From positions 244,957 to 308,956 of the forward strand of contig CACWFY010000001.1 in the NCBI GenBank assembly GCA_902760345.1: a DNA stretch of 64,000 nt. Reading direction: 5' to 3'. Numbering within the stretch: position 1 is the stretch's first letter; every line of letters starts with the position of its first letter. This DNA is from an uncultured Bacteroidales bacterium (GTDB taxonomy: Bacteria > Bacteroidota > Bacteroidia > Bacteroidales > Bacteroidaceae). The translations under genes were made by a program, and so were the position numbers. This document shows, in pieces, positions 18,697-28,282 of this stretch. Below the pieces are notes generated by a model. The model saw only the letters and a list, made by a program, of their open reading frames with translations. It made no database searches and had not been told where the DNA came from.

Positions 18697-20040
18697 ATGG
18701 CAAATGTGATTAAGTTACGCAAAGGCTTAGACATTACCCTTGAGGGCAAGGCCGAGGAGAAGAAAATCCAGCTGAAATCAAACGGCAAGTTCGCGCTTGT
18801 ACCCGATGATTTCGAGGGTGTAACTCCAAAGGTTGTTGTCAAGGAGGGCGATAAGGTCAAGGCCGGGGATGCTCTGTTCGTAAACAAGCAGTATCCTGAG
18901 GTTAAGTTTGCCTCGCCAGTTAGCGGAACAGTCCGCGAGGTGGTTCGTGGTGAACGTAGAAAAGTGCTCTGCGTGAGAGTGGATGCCGACGAGAAGCAGG
19001 AGTTCGTTGACTTCGGCAAGAAGGATGTCGGCACGCTTACTGGCGAGCAAGTTATTAACGCATTGTTGGAAGCAGGTATCTTCGGATACATCAACCAGTT
19101 GCCTTATGCTGTGTCTACCAATCCAAGTGTGCAGCCTAAGGCAATTTTTGTATCTGCTCTGCGCGACAAGCCTCTGGCATGCAGCTTCGAGTACGAGGTT
19201 GAGGGTCAGGAGCAGGACTTCCAGACAGGTATCTCGGCTCTGGCTAAGATTGCCAAGACCTATCTGGGTTGTGGTGTTCACTCCAGCTTCGAGAACTACA
19301 AGGATGTCGAGGCCAACGTCTTCGACGGCAAGTGTCCTGCAGGCAACGTAGGTGTACAGGTCAACCACATTGCCCCTGTCAACAAGGGTGAGGTCGTGTG
19401 GACCATCGGTGATCCTACGGTGGTGCTGTTCATTGGCCGCCTGTTCAATACGGGCAAGGTGAACCTCACCCGCACGGTAGCCCTCTGTGGTAGCGAGGTG
19501 ACCAGTCCTGCCCACGTCGACATGCTGGTAGGCGAGGAGCTCTCTACGCTGCTTTCTAACAGCTACGACGCCTCTAAGAACGTCCGTATCATCAATGGTA
19601 ACGTGCTGACAGGCCGTCCCACGACGAAGGATGGCTTCCTGGGTGCTCACACCTCTGAGATTACCGTAATCCCTGAGGGTAACGACGCTGACGAGATGCT
19701 GGGTTGGATTCTGCCTCGTTTCAAGCAGTTCTCTGTTAACCGCAGCTACTTCTCATGGCTGTGTGGCAAGAAGAAGTATGCTCTCGATGCCCGCGTAAAG
19801 GGTGGCGAGCGCCACATGATTATGAGTGGTGAGTACGATAAGGTGCTGCCTATGGATATCTACGGCGAGTACCTCATCAAGGCTATCATCGCTGGCGATA
19901 TCGATCGTCAGGAGGCTCTGGGTATCTACGAGGTAAGTCCTGAGGATTTCGCTCTCGCAGAGTTCGTGGATAGCTCTAAGCTGGAGTTGCAACGCATTGT
20001 ACGTGAAGGTCTTAACATCCTCCGTAAGGAGAATGCTTAA
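18697..20040 (+). CDS. nqrA: Na+-translocating NADH:quinone reductase subunit A
   Basis: Soluble subunit of the sodium-pumping NADH:ubiquinone/menaquinone oxidoreductase. About 447 residues, the normal size. It opens M-A-N-V-I-K-L-R-K-G-L-D-I-T-L-E-G-K-A, the typical NqrA start, with the Rnf-C/NqrA barrel-sandwich segment V-V-K-E-G-D-K-V-K-A-G-D-A-L-F. I choose ATG 18697 rather than 18589 because the extra 36 residues are not family-like and the -7 box lies inside that stretch. First gene of nqrABCDEF. Confidence 0.96.
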   Translation: MANVIKLRKGLDITLEGKAEEKKIQLKSNGKFALVPDDFEGVTPKVVVKEGDKVKAGDALFVNKQYPEVKFASPVSGTVREVVRGERRKVLCVRVDADEKQEFVDFGKKDVGTLTGEQVINALLEAGIFGYINQLPYAVSTNPSVQPKAIFVSALRDKPLACSFEYEVEGQEQDFQTGISALAKIAKTYLGCGVHSSFENYKDVEANVFDGKCPAGNVGVQVNHIAPVNKGEVVWTIGDPTVVLFIGRLFNTGKVNLTRTVALCGSEVTSPAHVDMLVGEELSTLLSNSYDASKNVRIINGNVLTGRPTTKDGFLGAHTSEITVIPEGNDADEMLGWILPRFKQFSVNRSYFSWLCGKKKYALDARVKGGERHMIMSGEYDKVLPMDIYGEYLIKAIIAGDIDRQEALGIYEVSPEDFALAEFVDSSKLELQRIVREGLNILRKENA

Positions 20041-20041
20041 T

Positions 20042-20069
20042 GTTTCATGTTTAACGTTTAATGTTTAAT
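20042..20069 (+). repeat. tandem heptamer array between nqrA and nqrB
   Basis: Four consecutive 7-nt units GTTTCAT, GTTTAAC, GTTTAAT, GTTTAAT fill the spacer starting one base after the nqrA stop and ending 5 nt before the nqrB ATG. Confidence 0.85.
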
Positions 20070-20074
20070 ATAAT

Positions 20075-21232
20075 ATGTCAGCATTAAGAAATTATCTCAA
20101 TAAGATAAAGCCGAACTTTGAGGAGGGTGGCAAGCTTCATGCCTTCCGCTCTGTGTTCGACGGCTTTGAGACCTTCCTTTATGTGCCTAACGACACAGCG
20201 AAGGCTGGTGGCGTGAATATTCACGATTCCATCGACTCGAAGCGCATTATGAGTATGGTGGTTATCGCCCTGATGCCCGCCATGCTGTTTGGTATGTATA
20301 ACATCGGCTATCAGAACTATCTGGCAGCAGGTACACTGGCAACAGCCTCGTTCTGCGAGATTTTCGCTTACGGCTTCCTGGCTGTTCTGCCAAAAATCCT
20401 GGTGAGCTACATCGTAGGTCTGGGCATTGAGTTTGCCTGGGCACAGTGGAAGGGCGAGGAGATCCAGGAGGGTTACCTCGTGTCAGGTATCATCATTCCG
20501 CTGATCATTCCTATCGGCTGTCCCCTGTGGATGCTGGCGCTGGCTTGTGCCTTCTCCGTTATCTTCTGTAAGGAGATCTTCGGTGGCACGGGTATGAACA
20601 TCTTCAACCCAGCTATCGCAGCCCGCATGTTCCTGTTCTTCGCCTATCCTTCTAAGATGACGGGCGACACCGTTTGGGTGGCTCAGGACAGCATCTTCGG
20701 ACTGGGTAACACGCTGCCTGACGGATTCACCGCTGCTACGCCACTCGGCCAGATTGGCCAGGGTATTGCTCCCGATGCTTCTATCATGGATATGGTGCTG
20801 GGCTTCATTCCTGGTTCTATTGGTGAGACCAGCGTCATTGCCATTGCCATTGGCGCTGTTATCCTGCTGTGGACGGGCATTGCCTCTTGGCGTACCATGC
20901 TGAGCGTGTTCGTCGGTGGTACCGTTCTGGCACTCATCTTCCAGAGTACGGGCGCTTCTATGGAATGGTGGCACCACTTCATCATGGGTGGCTTCGCCTT
21001 CGGTGCTGTGTTCATGGCTACCGACCCTGTCACCTCTTGCCGCACCACTACCGGTCAGTATATCTATGGCTTCCTGATTGGTGCCATGGCTATCATCATC
21101 CGCGTGATGAATGCCGGCTATCCTGAGGGTATGATGCTTGCCATCTTCTTTGGTAACATGTTTGCTCCTACGATTGACCACTTCGTGGTGGCTCGTAACA
21201 TTTCGAAACGCCAGAAAAGATTGAAAAATTGA
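20075..21232 (+). CDS. nqrB: Na+-NQR subunit B
   Basis: Integral membrane subunit that carries a covalent FMN and takes part in sodium translocation. 385 residues with about ten membrane segments. The D-G-F-T-A-A-T-P-L-G segment (about residue 222) corresponds to the FMN-threonine motif of NqrB/RnfD; the usual S/T-G-A-T reads T-A-A-T. G-Y-L-V-S-G-I-I-I-P-L and F-N-P-A-I-A-A-R match the family. The last residues (L-K-N) and the stop are encoded by the start of a tandem repeat. Confidence 0.96.
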   Translation: MSALRNYLNKIKPNFEEGGKLHAFRSVFDGFETFLYVPNDTAKAGGVNIHDSIDSKRIMSMVVIALMPAMLFGMYNIGYQNYLAAGTLATASFCEIFAYGFLAVLPKILVSYIVGLGIEFAWAQWKGEEIQEGYLVSGIIIPLIIPIGCPLWMLALACAFSVIFCKEIFGGTGMNIFNPAIAARMFLFFAYPSKMTGDTVWVAQDSIFGLGNTLPDGFTAATPLGQIGQGIAPDASIMDMVLGFIPGSIGETSVIAIAIGAVILLWTGIASWRTMLSVFVGGTVLALIFQSTGASMEWWHHFIMGGFAFGAVFMATDPVTSCRTTTGQYIYGFLIGAMAIIIRVMNAGYPEGMMLAIFFGNMFAPTIDHFVVARNISKRQKRLKN

Positions 21233-21252
21233 AAAATTGAAGAATTGAAGTT
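21221..21252 (+). repeat. tandem octamer array spanning nqrB stop to nqrC start
   Basis: Four 8-nt units TTGAAAAA, TTGAAAAA, TTGAAGAA, TTGAAGTT. The nqrB TGA stop (21230-21232) is inside unit 2, and the nqrC ATG follows the last unit directly. Confidence 0.9.
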
Positions 21253-21861
21253 ATGGCTAAGTTAAATACAAACTCTAACGCGTACATTATTATATATAGC
21301 GCGATACTCGTGGTCATCGTGGCCTTCCTGCTGGCTTTCGTCTATCAGGCTTTGAAGCCTATGCAGGATGCTAACGTGGCACTCGACGTGAAGAAGCAGA
21401 TTCTTTATTCTCTGAACATTCGCGACCTCGATGGTGCTGAGGCTGAGGCCAAGTATGCCGAGGTGGTGAAGGGTGAGAAAGAGCTGAACGGACAGAAAGT
21501 CTATGCTTGTCAGGTGGGCGACCAGCAGGTGGTCGTAGTAGCACTGAAGGGTATGGGTCTCTGGGGTGGCATCAGCGGCTATCTGGCTGTCGATAAGGAC
21601 GATAAGGTCTATGGCGCTTACTTCAATCACGAGAGTGAGACGGCCGGTCTTGGTGCCGAAATCAAGGACTCTCAGGAGTGGCAGGAGAAGTTCATCGGAA
21701 AGAAGATCTTCGATGAGAATGGCAACGTGATTCTCTCTGTTGTGAAGAAGGTGGAGAATCCTGAGTCGCATGTTGACTGTGTGACGGGTGCTACGCTGAC
21801 TTCTAACGGTGTAGATGCTATGATTAAGGATTGTCTGAAGAAAATCAAGGAAGGAAAGTAA
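21253..21861 (+). CDS. nqrC: Na+-NQR subunit C
   Basis: Membrane-anchored flavoprotein subunit with a second covalent FMN exposed to the periplasm. 202 residues: one N-terminal membrane helix (I-I-I-Y-S-A-I-L-V-V-I-V-A-F-L-L), then the FMN-binding domain, with V-T-G-A-T-L-T-S near residue 177 carrying the flavinylated Thr. Segments G-L-W-G-G-I-S-G-Y and E-T-A-G-L-G-A-E-I are typical of NqrC/RnfG. It starts directly after the octamer array and ends 3 nt before nqrD. Confidence 0.96.
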   Translation: MAKLNTNSNAYIIIYSAILVVIVAFLLAFVYQALKPMQDANVALDVKKQILYSLNIRDLDGAEAEAKYAEVVKGEKELNGQKVYACQVGDQQVVVVALKGMGLWGGISGYLAVDKDDKVYGAYFNHESETAGLGAEIKDSQEWQEKFIGKKIFDENGNVILSVVKKVENPESHVDCVTGATLTSNGVDAMIKDCLKKIKEGK

Positions 21862-21864
21862 ACT

Positions 21865-22488
21865 ATGGCACTATTCAGTAAACAAAATAAAGAGGTTTTC
21901 ACTAATCCGTTGAACCTCGACCACCCAATCCTCGGACAGGTGTTGGGTATCTGCTCGGCCCTCGCCGTCACAGCGCAGCTGAAGCCTGCCATCGTGATGG
22001 GACTCGCCGTAACGGTGATCACGGCCTTTGCCAATGTGATCATCTCTATTATCCGCAACACCATTCCTAACCGCATCCGTATCGTGGTGCAGCTGGTGGT
22101 GGTGGCTGCGCTCGTAACCATCGTCTCTCAGATTCTGAAGGCTTTCGCCTACGACGTCAGCGTTCAGCTCTCTGTCTATGTCGGTCTGATCATCACCAAC
22201 TGTATCCTGATGGGTCGCCTCGAGGCTTTCGCCATGCAGAACAAGCCCTGGCCTTCATTCCTTGATGGTGTCGGTAACGGTCTTGGCTATGCCATGATTC
22301 TGGTTATCGTGGGTGCTGTTCGTGAGTTCCTCGGCCGTGGTTCGCTGCTGGGCTTCCAGATTATTCCCGATGCCTGCTACGACTTTGGTTATGTGAACAA
22401 CGGTATGATGACAATGCCTGCTATGGCACTCATCCTCGTGGGCTGTGTGATTTGGGTACATCGTGCATATTTTTATAAGGAGAAGTAA
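21865..22488 (+). CDS. nqrD: Na+-NQR subunit D
   Basis: Integral membrane subunit, 207 residues with about six membrane segments; homologous to RnfE. Family segments include N-P-L-N-L-D-H-P-I, Q-L-S-V-Y-V-G-L-I-I-T-N-C-I-L-M-G-R and F-L-D-G-V-G-N-G-L-G-Y. With NqrE it forms the half-channel pair holding an intramembrane iron site in this complex. It lies 3 nt after nqrC and 3 nt before nqrE. Confidence 0.96.
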   Translation: MALFSKQNKEVFTNPLNLDHPILGQVLGICSALAVTAQLKPAIVMGLAVTVITAFANVIISIIRNTIPNRIRIVVQLVVVAALVTIVSQILKAFAYDVSVQLSVYVGLIITNCILMGRLEAFAMQNKPWPSFLDGVGNGLGYAMILVIVGAVREFLGRGSLLGFQIIPDACYDFGYVNNGMMTMPAMALILVGCVIWVHRAYFYKEK

Positions 22489-22491
22489 GTT

Positions 22492-23118
22492 ATGGAACAC
22501 GCAATATCATTACTGTTCAGGTCCATTTTTGTGGACAATATGATTTTCGCCTTCTTCCTCGGCATGTGTTCCTACCTTGCTGTGTCGAAGACGGTGAAGA
22601 CCTCTATGGGTCTGGGACTTGCTGTGACCTTCGTGTTGACAGTAACCGTTCCCGTCAACTATCTGTTGCAGACCAAGGTGCTGGGCCCCGACTGCCTCGT
22701 TGAGGGTGTCGACCTGAGCTACCTGTCGTTTATCCTCTTCATTGCTGTCATTGCCGGTATGGTGCAGCTCGTTGAGATGACGGTCGAGAAGTACTCGCCC
22801 TCGCTCTATGCTGCGCTGGGTATCTTCCTGCCGCTGATTGCCGTAAACTGCGCCATCATGGGTGCCTCGCTGTTCATGCAGCAGCGCATCCTCATGGAGC
22901 CCACCAACTCGCAGGCTATCACCTGCATCGGTGATGCTGTTGTCTATGGCTTCGGCTCAGGTATCGGTTGGACGCTGGCCATCGTGGCTATGGGTGCCAT
23001 CCGCGAAAAAATGCAGTACTCCGACGTTCCCAAGCCCCTGCAGGGCCTCGGCATTGTGTTTATCACCGTGGGCCTCATGGCTATGGCGATGATGTGTTTC
23101 TCTGGACTTAATATTTGA
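22492..23118 (+). CDS. nqrE: Na+-NQR subunit E
   Basis: Integral membrane subunit, 208 residues, about six membrane segments, homologous to RnfA. It has [19 protein letters not shown] near residue 11, including the Cys of the intramembrane Fe site, and V-N-C-A-I-M-G-A-S near residue 118 with its counterpart. Position between nqrD and nqrF is the standard order. Confidence 0.96.
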   Translation: MEHAISLLFRSIFVDNMIFAFFLGMCSYLAVSKTVKTSMGLGLAVTFVLTVTVPVNYLLQTKVLGPDCLVEGVDLSYLSFILFIAVIAGMVQLVEMTVEKYSPSLYAALGIFLPLIAVNCAIMGASLFMQQRILMEPTNSQAITCIGDAVVYGFGSGIGWTLAIVAMGAIREKMQYSDVPKPLQGLGIVFITVGLMAMAMMCFSGLNI

Positions 23119-23124
23119 TAAGGT

Positions 23125-24393
23125 ATGGCACAGTTTATAGCATATAGTATAGGGGTTTTCCTCCTGGTAATCATCCTGCTGGTGATTATCCTGTTGGTGG
23201 CAAAGAAGTATCTGAGCCCCAGCGGCAATGTGAATATTACAGTAAATGGCGATAAGGTGCTCAACGTGCCTCAGGGCAACAACCTGATGGCGACGCTCAA
23301 CCAGAACGGCATCTTCCTGCCTTCTGCCTGCGGTGGTAAGGCCTCTTGCGGACAGTGTAAGGTTCAGGTGCTTGAGGGTGGGGGAGAAATCCTCGACTCC
23401 GAGAAGCCACACTTCACCCGTAAGCAGATCAAGGACCACTGGCGCCTGGGCTGTCAGTGCAAGGTCAAGGGCGACCTGAAGATACATGTCGACGAGAGCA
23501 TTCTTGGCGTTAAGGAGTACGAGTGTACCGTTATCAGCAACAAGAACGTGGCTACGTTCATCAAGGAGTTCAAGGTACAGCTGCCTGCTGGCGAGCACAT
23601 GGACTTCCTGCCCGGTTCGTATGCCCAGATCAAGATTCCTAAGTTCGACTGTATCGACTACGACAAGGACTTCGACAAGTCGTTGATTGGCGACGAGTAT
23701 CTGCCCAGCTGGGAGAAGTTCGGACTGTTCCCGCTGAAGTGTAAGAACCCCGAGGATACCATCCGTGCCTACTCCATGGCCAACTATCCTGCCGAGGGCG
23801 ACGTCTTCATGCTGACCGTGCGTATCGCTACGCCTCCTTTCAAGGCCGACCGCTCGGGCTTCATGGATGTCAACCCTGGTATCGCTTCGTCTTACATCTT
23901 CTCGCTGAAACCCGGCGACAAGGTGATCATGAGCGGTCCTTTCGGCGACTTCCACCCACACTTCGACTCGAAGAAGGAGATGATCTGGGTTGGTGGTGGT
24001 GCCGGTATGGCTCCTCTGCGTGCTCAGATTATGCACATGACGAAGACGCTGCACACCACCGATCGCGAGATGCACTACTTCTATGGTGCCCGCGCGCTGA
24101 ACGAGGTCTTTTACCTTGACGACTTCCTCGGACTGGAGAAGGAGTACCCCAACTTCCACTTCCACCTGGCGCTCGACCGTCCAGATCCCGCAGCCGATGC
24201 CGCTGGCGTGAAGTACACTCCGGGCTTCGTTCATCAGGTGATGCTGAACACCTATCTGAAGGACCACGAGGCTCCCGAGGATATCGAGTACTACATGTGC
24301 GGTCCTGGCCCCATGTCGAAGGCCGTCGTCTCTATGCTCGACTCGCTCGGCGTAGATCCCGAGTCAATCATGTACGATAACTTCGGAGGTTGA
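23125..24393 (+). CDS. nqrF: Na+-NQR subunit F, NADH-oxidising flavoprotein
   Basis: Accepts electrons from NADH via FAD and passes them to a [2Fe-2S] centre. 422 residues: N-terminal membrane helix (F-L-L-V-I-I-L-L-V-I-I-L-L-V-A), a ferredoxin domain with C-G-G-K-A-S-C-G-Q-C and a fourth Cys in L-G-C-Q-C, an FAD-binding segment R-A-Y-S-M-A-N-Y, and an NADH-binding segment G-G-G-A-G-M-A-P-L-R with the C-terminal Y-M-C-G-P-G-P-M. It is the last nqr gene; its stop overlaps the next start (TGATG). Confidence 0.97.
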   Translation: MAQFIAYSIGVFLLVIILLVIILLVAKKYLSPSGNVNITVNGDKVLNVPQGNNLMATLNQNGIFLPSACGGKASCGQCKVQVLEGGGEILDSEKPHFTRKQIKDHWRLGCQCKVKGDLKIHVDESILGVKEYECTVISNKNVATFIKEFKVQLPAGEHMDFLPGSYAQIKIPKFDCIDYDKDFDKSLIGDEYLPSWEKFGLFPLKCKNPEDTIRAYSMANYPAEGDVFMLTVRIATPPFKADRSGFMDVNPGIASSYIFSLKPGDKVIMSGPFGDFHPHFDSKKEMIWVGGGAGMAPLRAQIMHMTKTLHTTDREMHYFYGARALNEVFYLDDFLGLEKEYPNFHFHLALDRPDPAADAAGVKYTPGFVHQVMLNTYLKDHEAPEDIEYYMCGPGPMSKAVVSMLDSLGVDPESIMYDNFGG

Positions 24394-25017
24394 TGCGTTA
24401 CATCACCCTTTCCATACTCATCCCTCTTGTACTGACCCTCCTTTCGTGTGGTCAGCGCAAGAGGGATGCGGTATTCGGTCGACAGCATCCGCAAGGCTGA
24501 GCAGTTAAAGGAGATGAAGCGTCAGGCAGATGTTTACGACGATCCTGTAGAGGCTTTCTTCGATACGCTGCAGCTGCGTCCATTACCCATCCAGTCTGAG
24601 CGTAGCGACTTTGCCAAGATAGGCCGTTTTGGTCGGATACCCTTGTCTGTTATTTCACAGTTGGGCTATCCTGTCGATACTCGCTTGAAAGCACTTATGT
24701 TACCAAAATTCCATGGTCTGCATGCACTGTTGCTTCAAGAACAGCTAGACTCTATTACGTCTAATCTCTACCTCTACACTCTTGACCGCAACTACCAACC
24801 CATTGACCACCTCTGTCTTTATGAAGAGCGCGACGAAGACCGTGCTGAGGATTTCGGTCGCCAGTACATGGATTATTATGTCACCAGCGAGTACGAGGTA
24901 ACCATTCTATATATTTACGAATCCCTGCGTACTCACAAAACAGAGGCTGAGCAAACCCGTCGTTTCCAGCTCAACGCTGATGGTTTCTTTGAAGAGGTCG
25001 TCATAGAAGTAGAGTAA
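24393..25017 (+). pseudogene. small lipoprotein gene with a frameshift after the lipobox
   Basis: From ATG 24393 (overlapping the nqrF stop) one frame encodes a lipoprotein signal peptide, L-V-L-T-L-L-S-C-G-Q-R-K-R, but stops after about 35 codons. The body is in another frame, open from after the TGA at 24433: Y-S-V-D-S-I-R-K-A-E-Q-L-K-E-M and on to the stop at 25015-25017 (about 180 residues). That frame has only GTG 24448 or ATG 24466 as starts and no signal sequence. One indel between 24436 and 24497 would restore a single lipoprotein of about 207 residues. I do not recognise the family. Confidence 0.65.
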
Positions 25018-25032
25018 AGTAATGAAATATAA

Positions 25033-25069
25033 AAATAGGAGGCAAACAATTTTGTTCACCTCCTATTTT
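25033..25069. terminator. bidirectional intrinsic terminator between the lipoprotein gene and valS
   Basis: AATAGGAGG (25034-25042) pairs with CCTCCTATT (25059-25067), and A-C-A-A / T-T-G-T pairing extends the stem inside. T-rich tails follow on both strands, suiting the two convergent genes. Confidence 0.85.
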
Positions 25070-25091
25070 ATTTATCAGCGTTTGTCAATTC

Positions 25092-27791
25092 TTACTTCTG
25101 TGCCTTGAGCGCGGCGATGGACTCGCGCAGGGCGGCAATCTTCTCTTCAGCGTCGCTCTGCTTCTTACGCTCCATAGCCACGACCTGTTCGGGGGCGTTG
25201 GCAACGAAGCGTTCGTTGGAGAGCTTCTTGAGCACACCCTGCAGGAATCCCTCGAGGTGCTGCAGCTGTGCCTCCTGCTTCTCGATTTCTGCATCGACAT
25301 CGATGAGCTTGCCGAGGGGAACGGCATATTCGGTCATGCCTACCATGAAGGTGCTGGCAGTTGAGTCTTTCTCGCTGACAGTGGTGATAGCCTCGAGATT
25401 GGCCATCTTTACGACGGCGTCGCCATAATGGCCACTGAGCTGGGAGTTGACAACCTGCAGCGTCAGCTTCTCCTTGTTGGCAATGTTCTTCTGGGCACGC
25501 ACGGTGCGCACGCCGCTGACTACTTGCTTCACCTCTTCGACATCGGCAAGGAGCTTTTCTTCCTCTGCGGTTAAACCGCTGAGTTTCAGACACTCGCGCA
25601 TGATGCTCTCGCCAGCGTTACGCTCGCAGAGGGCCTGCCACAGCTCTTCGGTGATGAATGGCATGAAGGGGTGGAGCATCTTCAGCAGCTTGTCGAAGAA
25701 GCCGAGGGTGGCCTCGTAGGTCTGCGTGTTGATAGGCTGCTGCTGTCCGTCGATGTAGGCGGGCTTGACCATCTCAAGATACCAGCCTGAGAACTCGTCC
25801 CAGAAGAGCTTGTAGACGGCCATCAGCGCCTCGGAGATGCGGTACTTCGAGAAGAGGTCGTCGAGTTCGGCGGCTACGGCTTTGAGCTTGGCGTCGAACC
25901 ACTTCATGGCCAACTGCTCTGCGCCGGTCTGTTCGATATCGTTGCTGACCTGCCAGCCCTTGACGAGACGGAAGGCGTTCCAGATCTTGTTGTTGAAGTT
26001 ACGGCCCTGTTCGCAGAGTGACTCGTCGAAGAGGATGTCGTTGCCGGCAGGAGCGGAGAGCATCATGCCCATGCGCACGCCGTCGGCGCCGAACTTCTCG
26101 ATGAGCTCGATGGGGTCGGGGCTGTTGCCGAGTGACTTCGACATCTTACGACCGAGCTTGTCGCGTACGATACCGGTGAAGTAGACGTTCTTGAAGGGGA
26201 ACTTGCCCATATACTCCTCGCCGGCCATAATCATGCGGGCCACCCAGAAGAAGATGATGTCGGGAGCCGTCACAAGGTCGCTGGTGGGGTAGTAGTAGGA
26301 GATCTCCTCGTTGCCGGGGTTGTTGATGCCGTCGAACAGCGAGACGGGCCAGAGCCACGACGAGAACCATGTGTCGAGGGCGTCTTCGTCCTGACGCAGG
26401 TCGGCATCGGTGATGGCCGGATTCTTCTGCTTAGCCAGCTCAAGGGCTTTCTCGCGGGTCTCGGCAACGACGAAGTCGCCTTCCTCGTTGTAATAGTAGG
26501 CAGGAATGCGGTGACCCCACCACAGCTGACGGGAGATGCACCAGTCCTGAATATTCTCGAGCCAGTTCTTGTAGGTGTTGACGTACTTCTGCGGATAGAA
26601 GTGCATCTCACCCTCCATGACGGGCTTGAGGGCAATCTCTGCAAAGTGCTGCATGCGGAGGAACCACTGCAGCGAGAGGCGTGGCTCGATGGCGGTATCG
26701 GGGTTGCGCTCTGAGTAGCCCACCTTGTTGGTATAGTCCTCGACGCGCTCCATGAGTCCGGCAGCCTCGAGGTCCTTGGCTATCTGCTTGCGGCAGTCGA
26801 AGCGGTCCATGCCGACGTAGATGGGCGACTGGTCGGAGATGGTTCCGTCGGCATTGAAGATGTCGATGGTCTCCAGGTTGTGGGTCTTGCCCAGCATGTA
26901 GTCGTTGGTGTCGTGGGCAGGTGTTACCTTCAGACAACCGGTACCGAACTCGATGTCGACGTAGCGGTCTTCGATGACGGGGATGACGCGGTTCACGAGG
27001 GGCACGATGACCTTGCGGCCCTTGAGCCACTGGTTCTTCGGGTCCTTGGGGTTGATACACATAGCGGTATCGCCCATGATGGTCTCAGGACGCGTGGTGG
27101 CGACAACGGCGTAGTAGCCGCGGTCGTCTTTGTGGATGACGTTGTCACCTATGGGGCCCATGGGGTCTATGGGATCGGCGACATAGTATTTCAGGTGGTA
27201 GAGCTTTGAGTGCTCTTCCTTGTAGATCACCTCCTCGGTAGAGAGGGCTGTCAGCGCCTTCGGGTCCCAGTTGACCATGCGCAGGCCGCGGTAGATGTAA
27301 CCCTTGTTGTACAGGTCGACAAACACCTTGATGACGCTCTCAGAGCGCTTCTCGTCCATGGTAAATGCCGTACGGTCCCAGTCGCAGCTGGCACCCAGTC
27401 GGCGCAACTGCTTGAGGATGATGCCTCCGTGCTCGTCGGTCCAGTCCCAGGCGTGCTTCAGGAACTCGTCGCGCGTCAGGTCGTGCTTCTTGATGCCCTG
27501 CTCGGCCAGTTTCTTCACCACCTTAGCCTCGGTAGCAATAGAGGCGTGGTCGGTGCCGGGTACCCAGCATGCATTCTTGCCCTCCATGCGTGCACGGCGA
27601 ACGAGAATATCCTGAATGGTGTTGTTCAGCATGTGGCCCATGTGGAGCACACCCGTCACGTTGGGCGGTGGGATGACGATGGTGTACGGCTCGCGTCCGT
27701 CGGGTTTGGAAGCGAACAGTTTATGATCTAACCAGTACTGATACCATTTCGATTCGACCTCTTTTGGGTCGTATTTGCTTGCTAATTCCAT
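25092..27791 (-). CDS. valS: valine--tRNA ligase
   Basis: Charges tRNA-Val. 899 residues, the usual length of a class I ValRS. Motifs seen: [13 protein letters not shown] (HIGH) near residue 41, the editing-domain segment A-T-T-R-P-E-T near 220, W-W-G-H-R-I-P, and K-M-S-K-S-L-G-N near 545. A C-terminal coiled-coil arm of about 70 residues is evident from its Glu/Gln/Lys-rich heptads. It has a -7 box and a shared terminator at its end. Confidence 0.98.
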   Translation of the reverse strand: MELASKYDPKEVESKWYQYWLDHKLFASKPDGREPYTIVIPPPNVTGVLHMGHMLNNTIQDILVRRARMEGKNACWVPGTDHASIATEAKVVKKLAEQGIKKHDLTRDEFLKHAWDWTDEHGGIILKQLRRLGASCDWDRTAFTMDEKRSESVIKVFVDLYNKGYIYRGLRMVNWDPKALTALSTEEVIYKEEHSKLYHLKYYVADPIDPMGPIGDNVIHKDDRGYYAVVATTRPETIMGDTAMCINPKDPKNQWLKGRKVIVPLVNRVIPVIEDRYVDIEFGTGCLKVTPAHDTNDYMLGKTHNLETIDIFNADGTISDQSPIYVGMDRFDCRKQIAKDLEAAGLMERVEDYTNKVGYSERNPDTAIEPRLSLQWFLRMQHFAEIALKPVMEGEMHFYPQKYVNTYKNWLENIQDWCISRQLWWGHRIPAYYYNEEGDFVVAETREKALELAKQKNPAITDADLRQDEDALDTWFSSWLWPVSLFDGINNPGNEEISYYYPTSDLVTAPDIIFFWVARMIMAGEEYMGKFPFKNVYFTGIVRDKLGRKMSKSLGNSPDPIELIEKFGADGVRMGMMLSAPAGNDILFDESLCEQGRNFNNKIWNAFRLVKGWQVSNDIEQTGAEQLAMKWFDAKLKAVAAELDDLFSKYRISEALMAVYKLFWDEFSGWYLEMVKPAYIDGQQQPINTQTYEATLGFFDKLLKMLHPFMPFITEELWQALCERNAGESIMRECLKLSGLTAEEEKLLADVEEVKQVVSGVRTVRAQKNIANKEKLTLQVVNSQLSGHYGDAVVKMANLEAITTVSEKDSTASTFMVGMTEYAVPLGKLIDVDAEIEKQEAQLQHLEGFLQGVLKKLSNERFVANAPEQVVAMERKKQSDAEEKIAALRESIAALKAQK

Positions 27792-27814
27792 ATACCTTAT
27801 TTAAATAATGGGTG

Positions 27815-27822
27815 CAAAGGTA
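27815..27822 (-). promoter_or_regulatory. -7 box of valS
   Basis: TACCTTTG on the minus strand, 23 nt upstream of the valS ATG. The -33 region is occupied by the heptamer array 27837-27857 and has no TTG. Confidence 0.6.
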
Positions 27823-27836
27823 CGAAATATTTATGA

Positions 27837-27857
27837 ATTAAGAGCTAAGAATTAAGA
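27837..27857 (+). repeat. tandem heptamer array between the divergent valS and rnpB promoters
   Basis: Three units ATTAAGA, GCTAAGA, ATTAAGA lie between the valS -7 box (ends 27822) and the rnpB -7 box (starts 27867). A related array flanks the other end of rnpB. Confidence 0.75.
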
Positions 27858-27866
27858 AAAATTTAG

Positions 27867-27874
27867 TACCTTTG
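27867..27874 (+). promoter_or_regulatory. -7 box of rnpB
   Basis: TACCTTTG ends 6 nt before the predicted 5' end of RNase P RNA. No -33 TTG; the heptamer array lies there instead. Confidence 0.65.
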
Positions 27875-27880
27875 CAAACG

Positions 27881-28254
27881 GAAAGCAGTGCCACGGTCTG
27901 CCGCTGGTGTCCATCGGGGCACGAGAGGAAAGTCCGGGCGGCGCAGGACGCTCCACTGGTGAAAGTGCCAGCAGTTGGTGACAGCTGGATATGGGAGAAG
28001 AAAATAACCGCCGTTCATTCGTGGACGGTAAGGGTGAGAAGGTGGTGTAAGAGACCACCAGCCGTCGGGTGACCGGCGGGCTGTTCCATCTGGAGGCCGC
28101 AAGTTCGCGTATACCATCGTCTGAGGGCTGTCCGTCCGATACGCCAGTAACGATGGAGGGTAGAATGCTTGAGCCGTAGGGTAACCTGCGGAGTAGATAA
28201 ATGGCAGACACCCCGCAGGGGGTACAGAACCCGGCTTATAGGGGCAGTGCTTTC
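27881..28254 (+). ncRNA. rnpB: RNase P RNA, bacterial type A
   Basis: Catalytic RNA that removes 5' leaders from pre-tRNA. Ends are set by the P1 stem: GAAAGCAGTGCC at the 5' end pairs with GGCAGTGCTTTC at the 3' end (one mismatch). The universally conserved P4 halves are present: GAGGAAAGTCCGGGC at 27925-27939 and ACAGAACCCGGCTTATAG at 28224-28241, with the A-G-A-G-A-C-C-A-C-C element between. About 374 nt, a normal size. A T-rich tail follows P1 and may act as terminator. Any reading frames across it are fortuitous. Confidence 0.95.
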
Positions 28255-28260
28255 TTTTTA

Positions 28261-28281
28261 GTTAAGAATTAAGAGTTAAGA
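28261..28281 (+). repeat. tandem heptamer array between rnpB and the YihY gene
   Basis: Three units GTTAAGA, ATTAAGA, GTTAAGA end one base before the GTG start of the next gene. The unit is that of the array upstream of rnpB. Confidence 0.8.
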
Positions 28282-28282
28282 G

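Noticed and set aside
20042-20069. Tandem arrays considered as CRISPR
   Set aside because: Units are 7-8 nt with no intervening spacers, and no cas genes are in the window.
22957-24267. Long antisense frame (436 codons) opposite nqrE/nqrF
   Set aside because: It mirrors highly conserved nqr coding sequence, has a skewed low-complexity composition and no recognisable family.
24448-25017. The frame after nqrF as an independent cytosolic protein from GTG or ATG
   Set aside because: The immediately upstream out-of-frame lipoprotein signal, coupled to nqrF, makes a frameshifted lipoprotein more likely; not fully excluded.
27852-28211. Reading frames across the rnpB locus
   Set aside because: The region folds as RNase P RNA with conserved P1 and P4; the frames are fortuitous.
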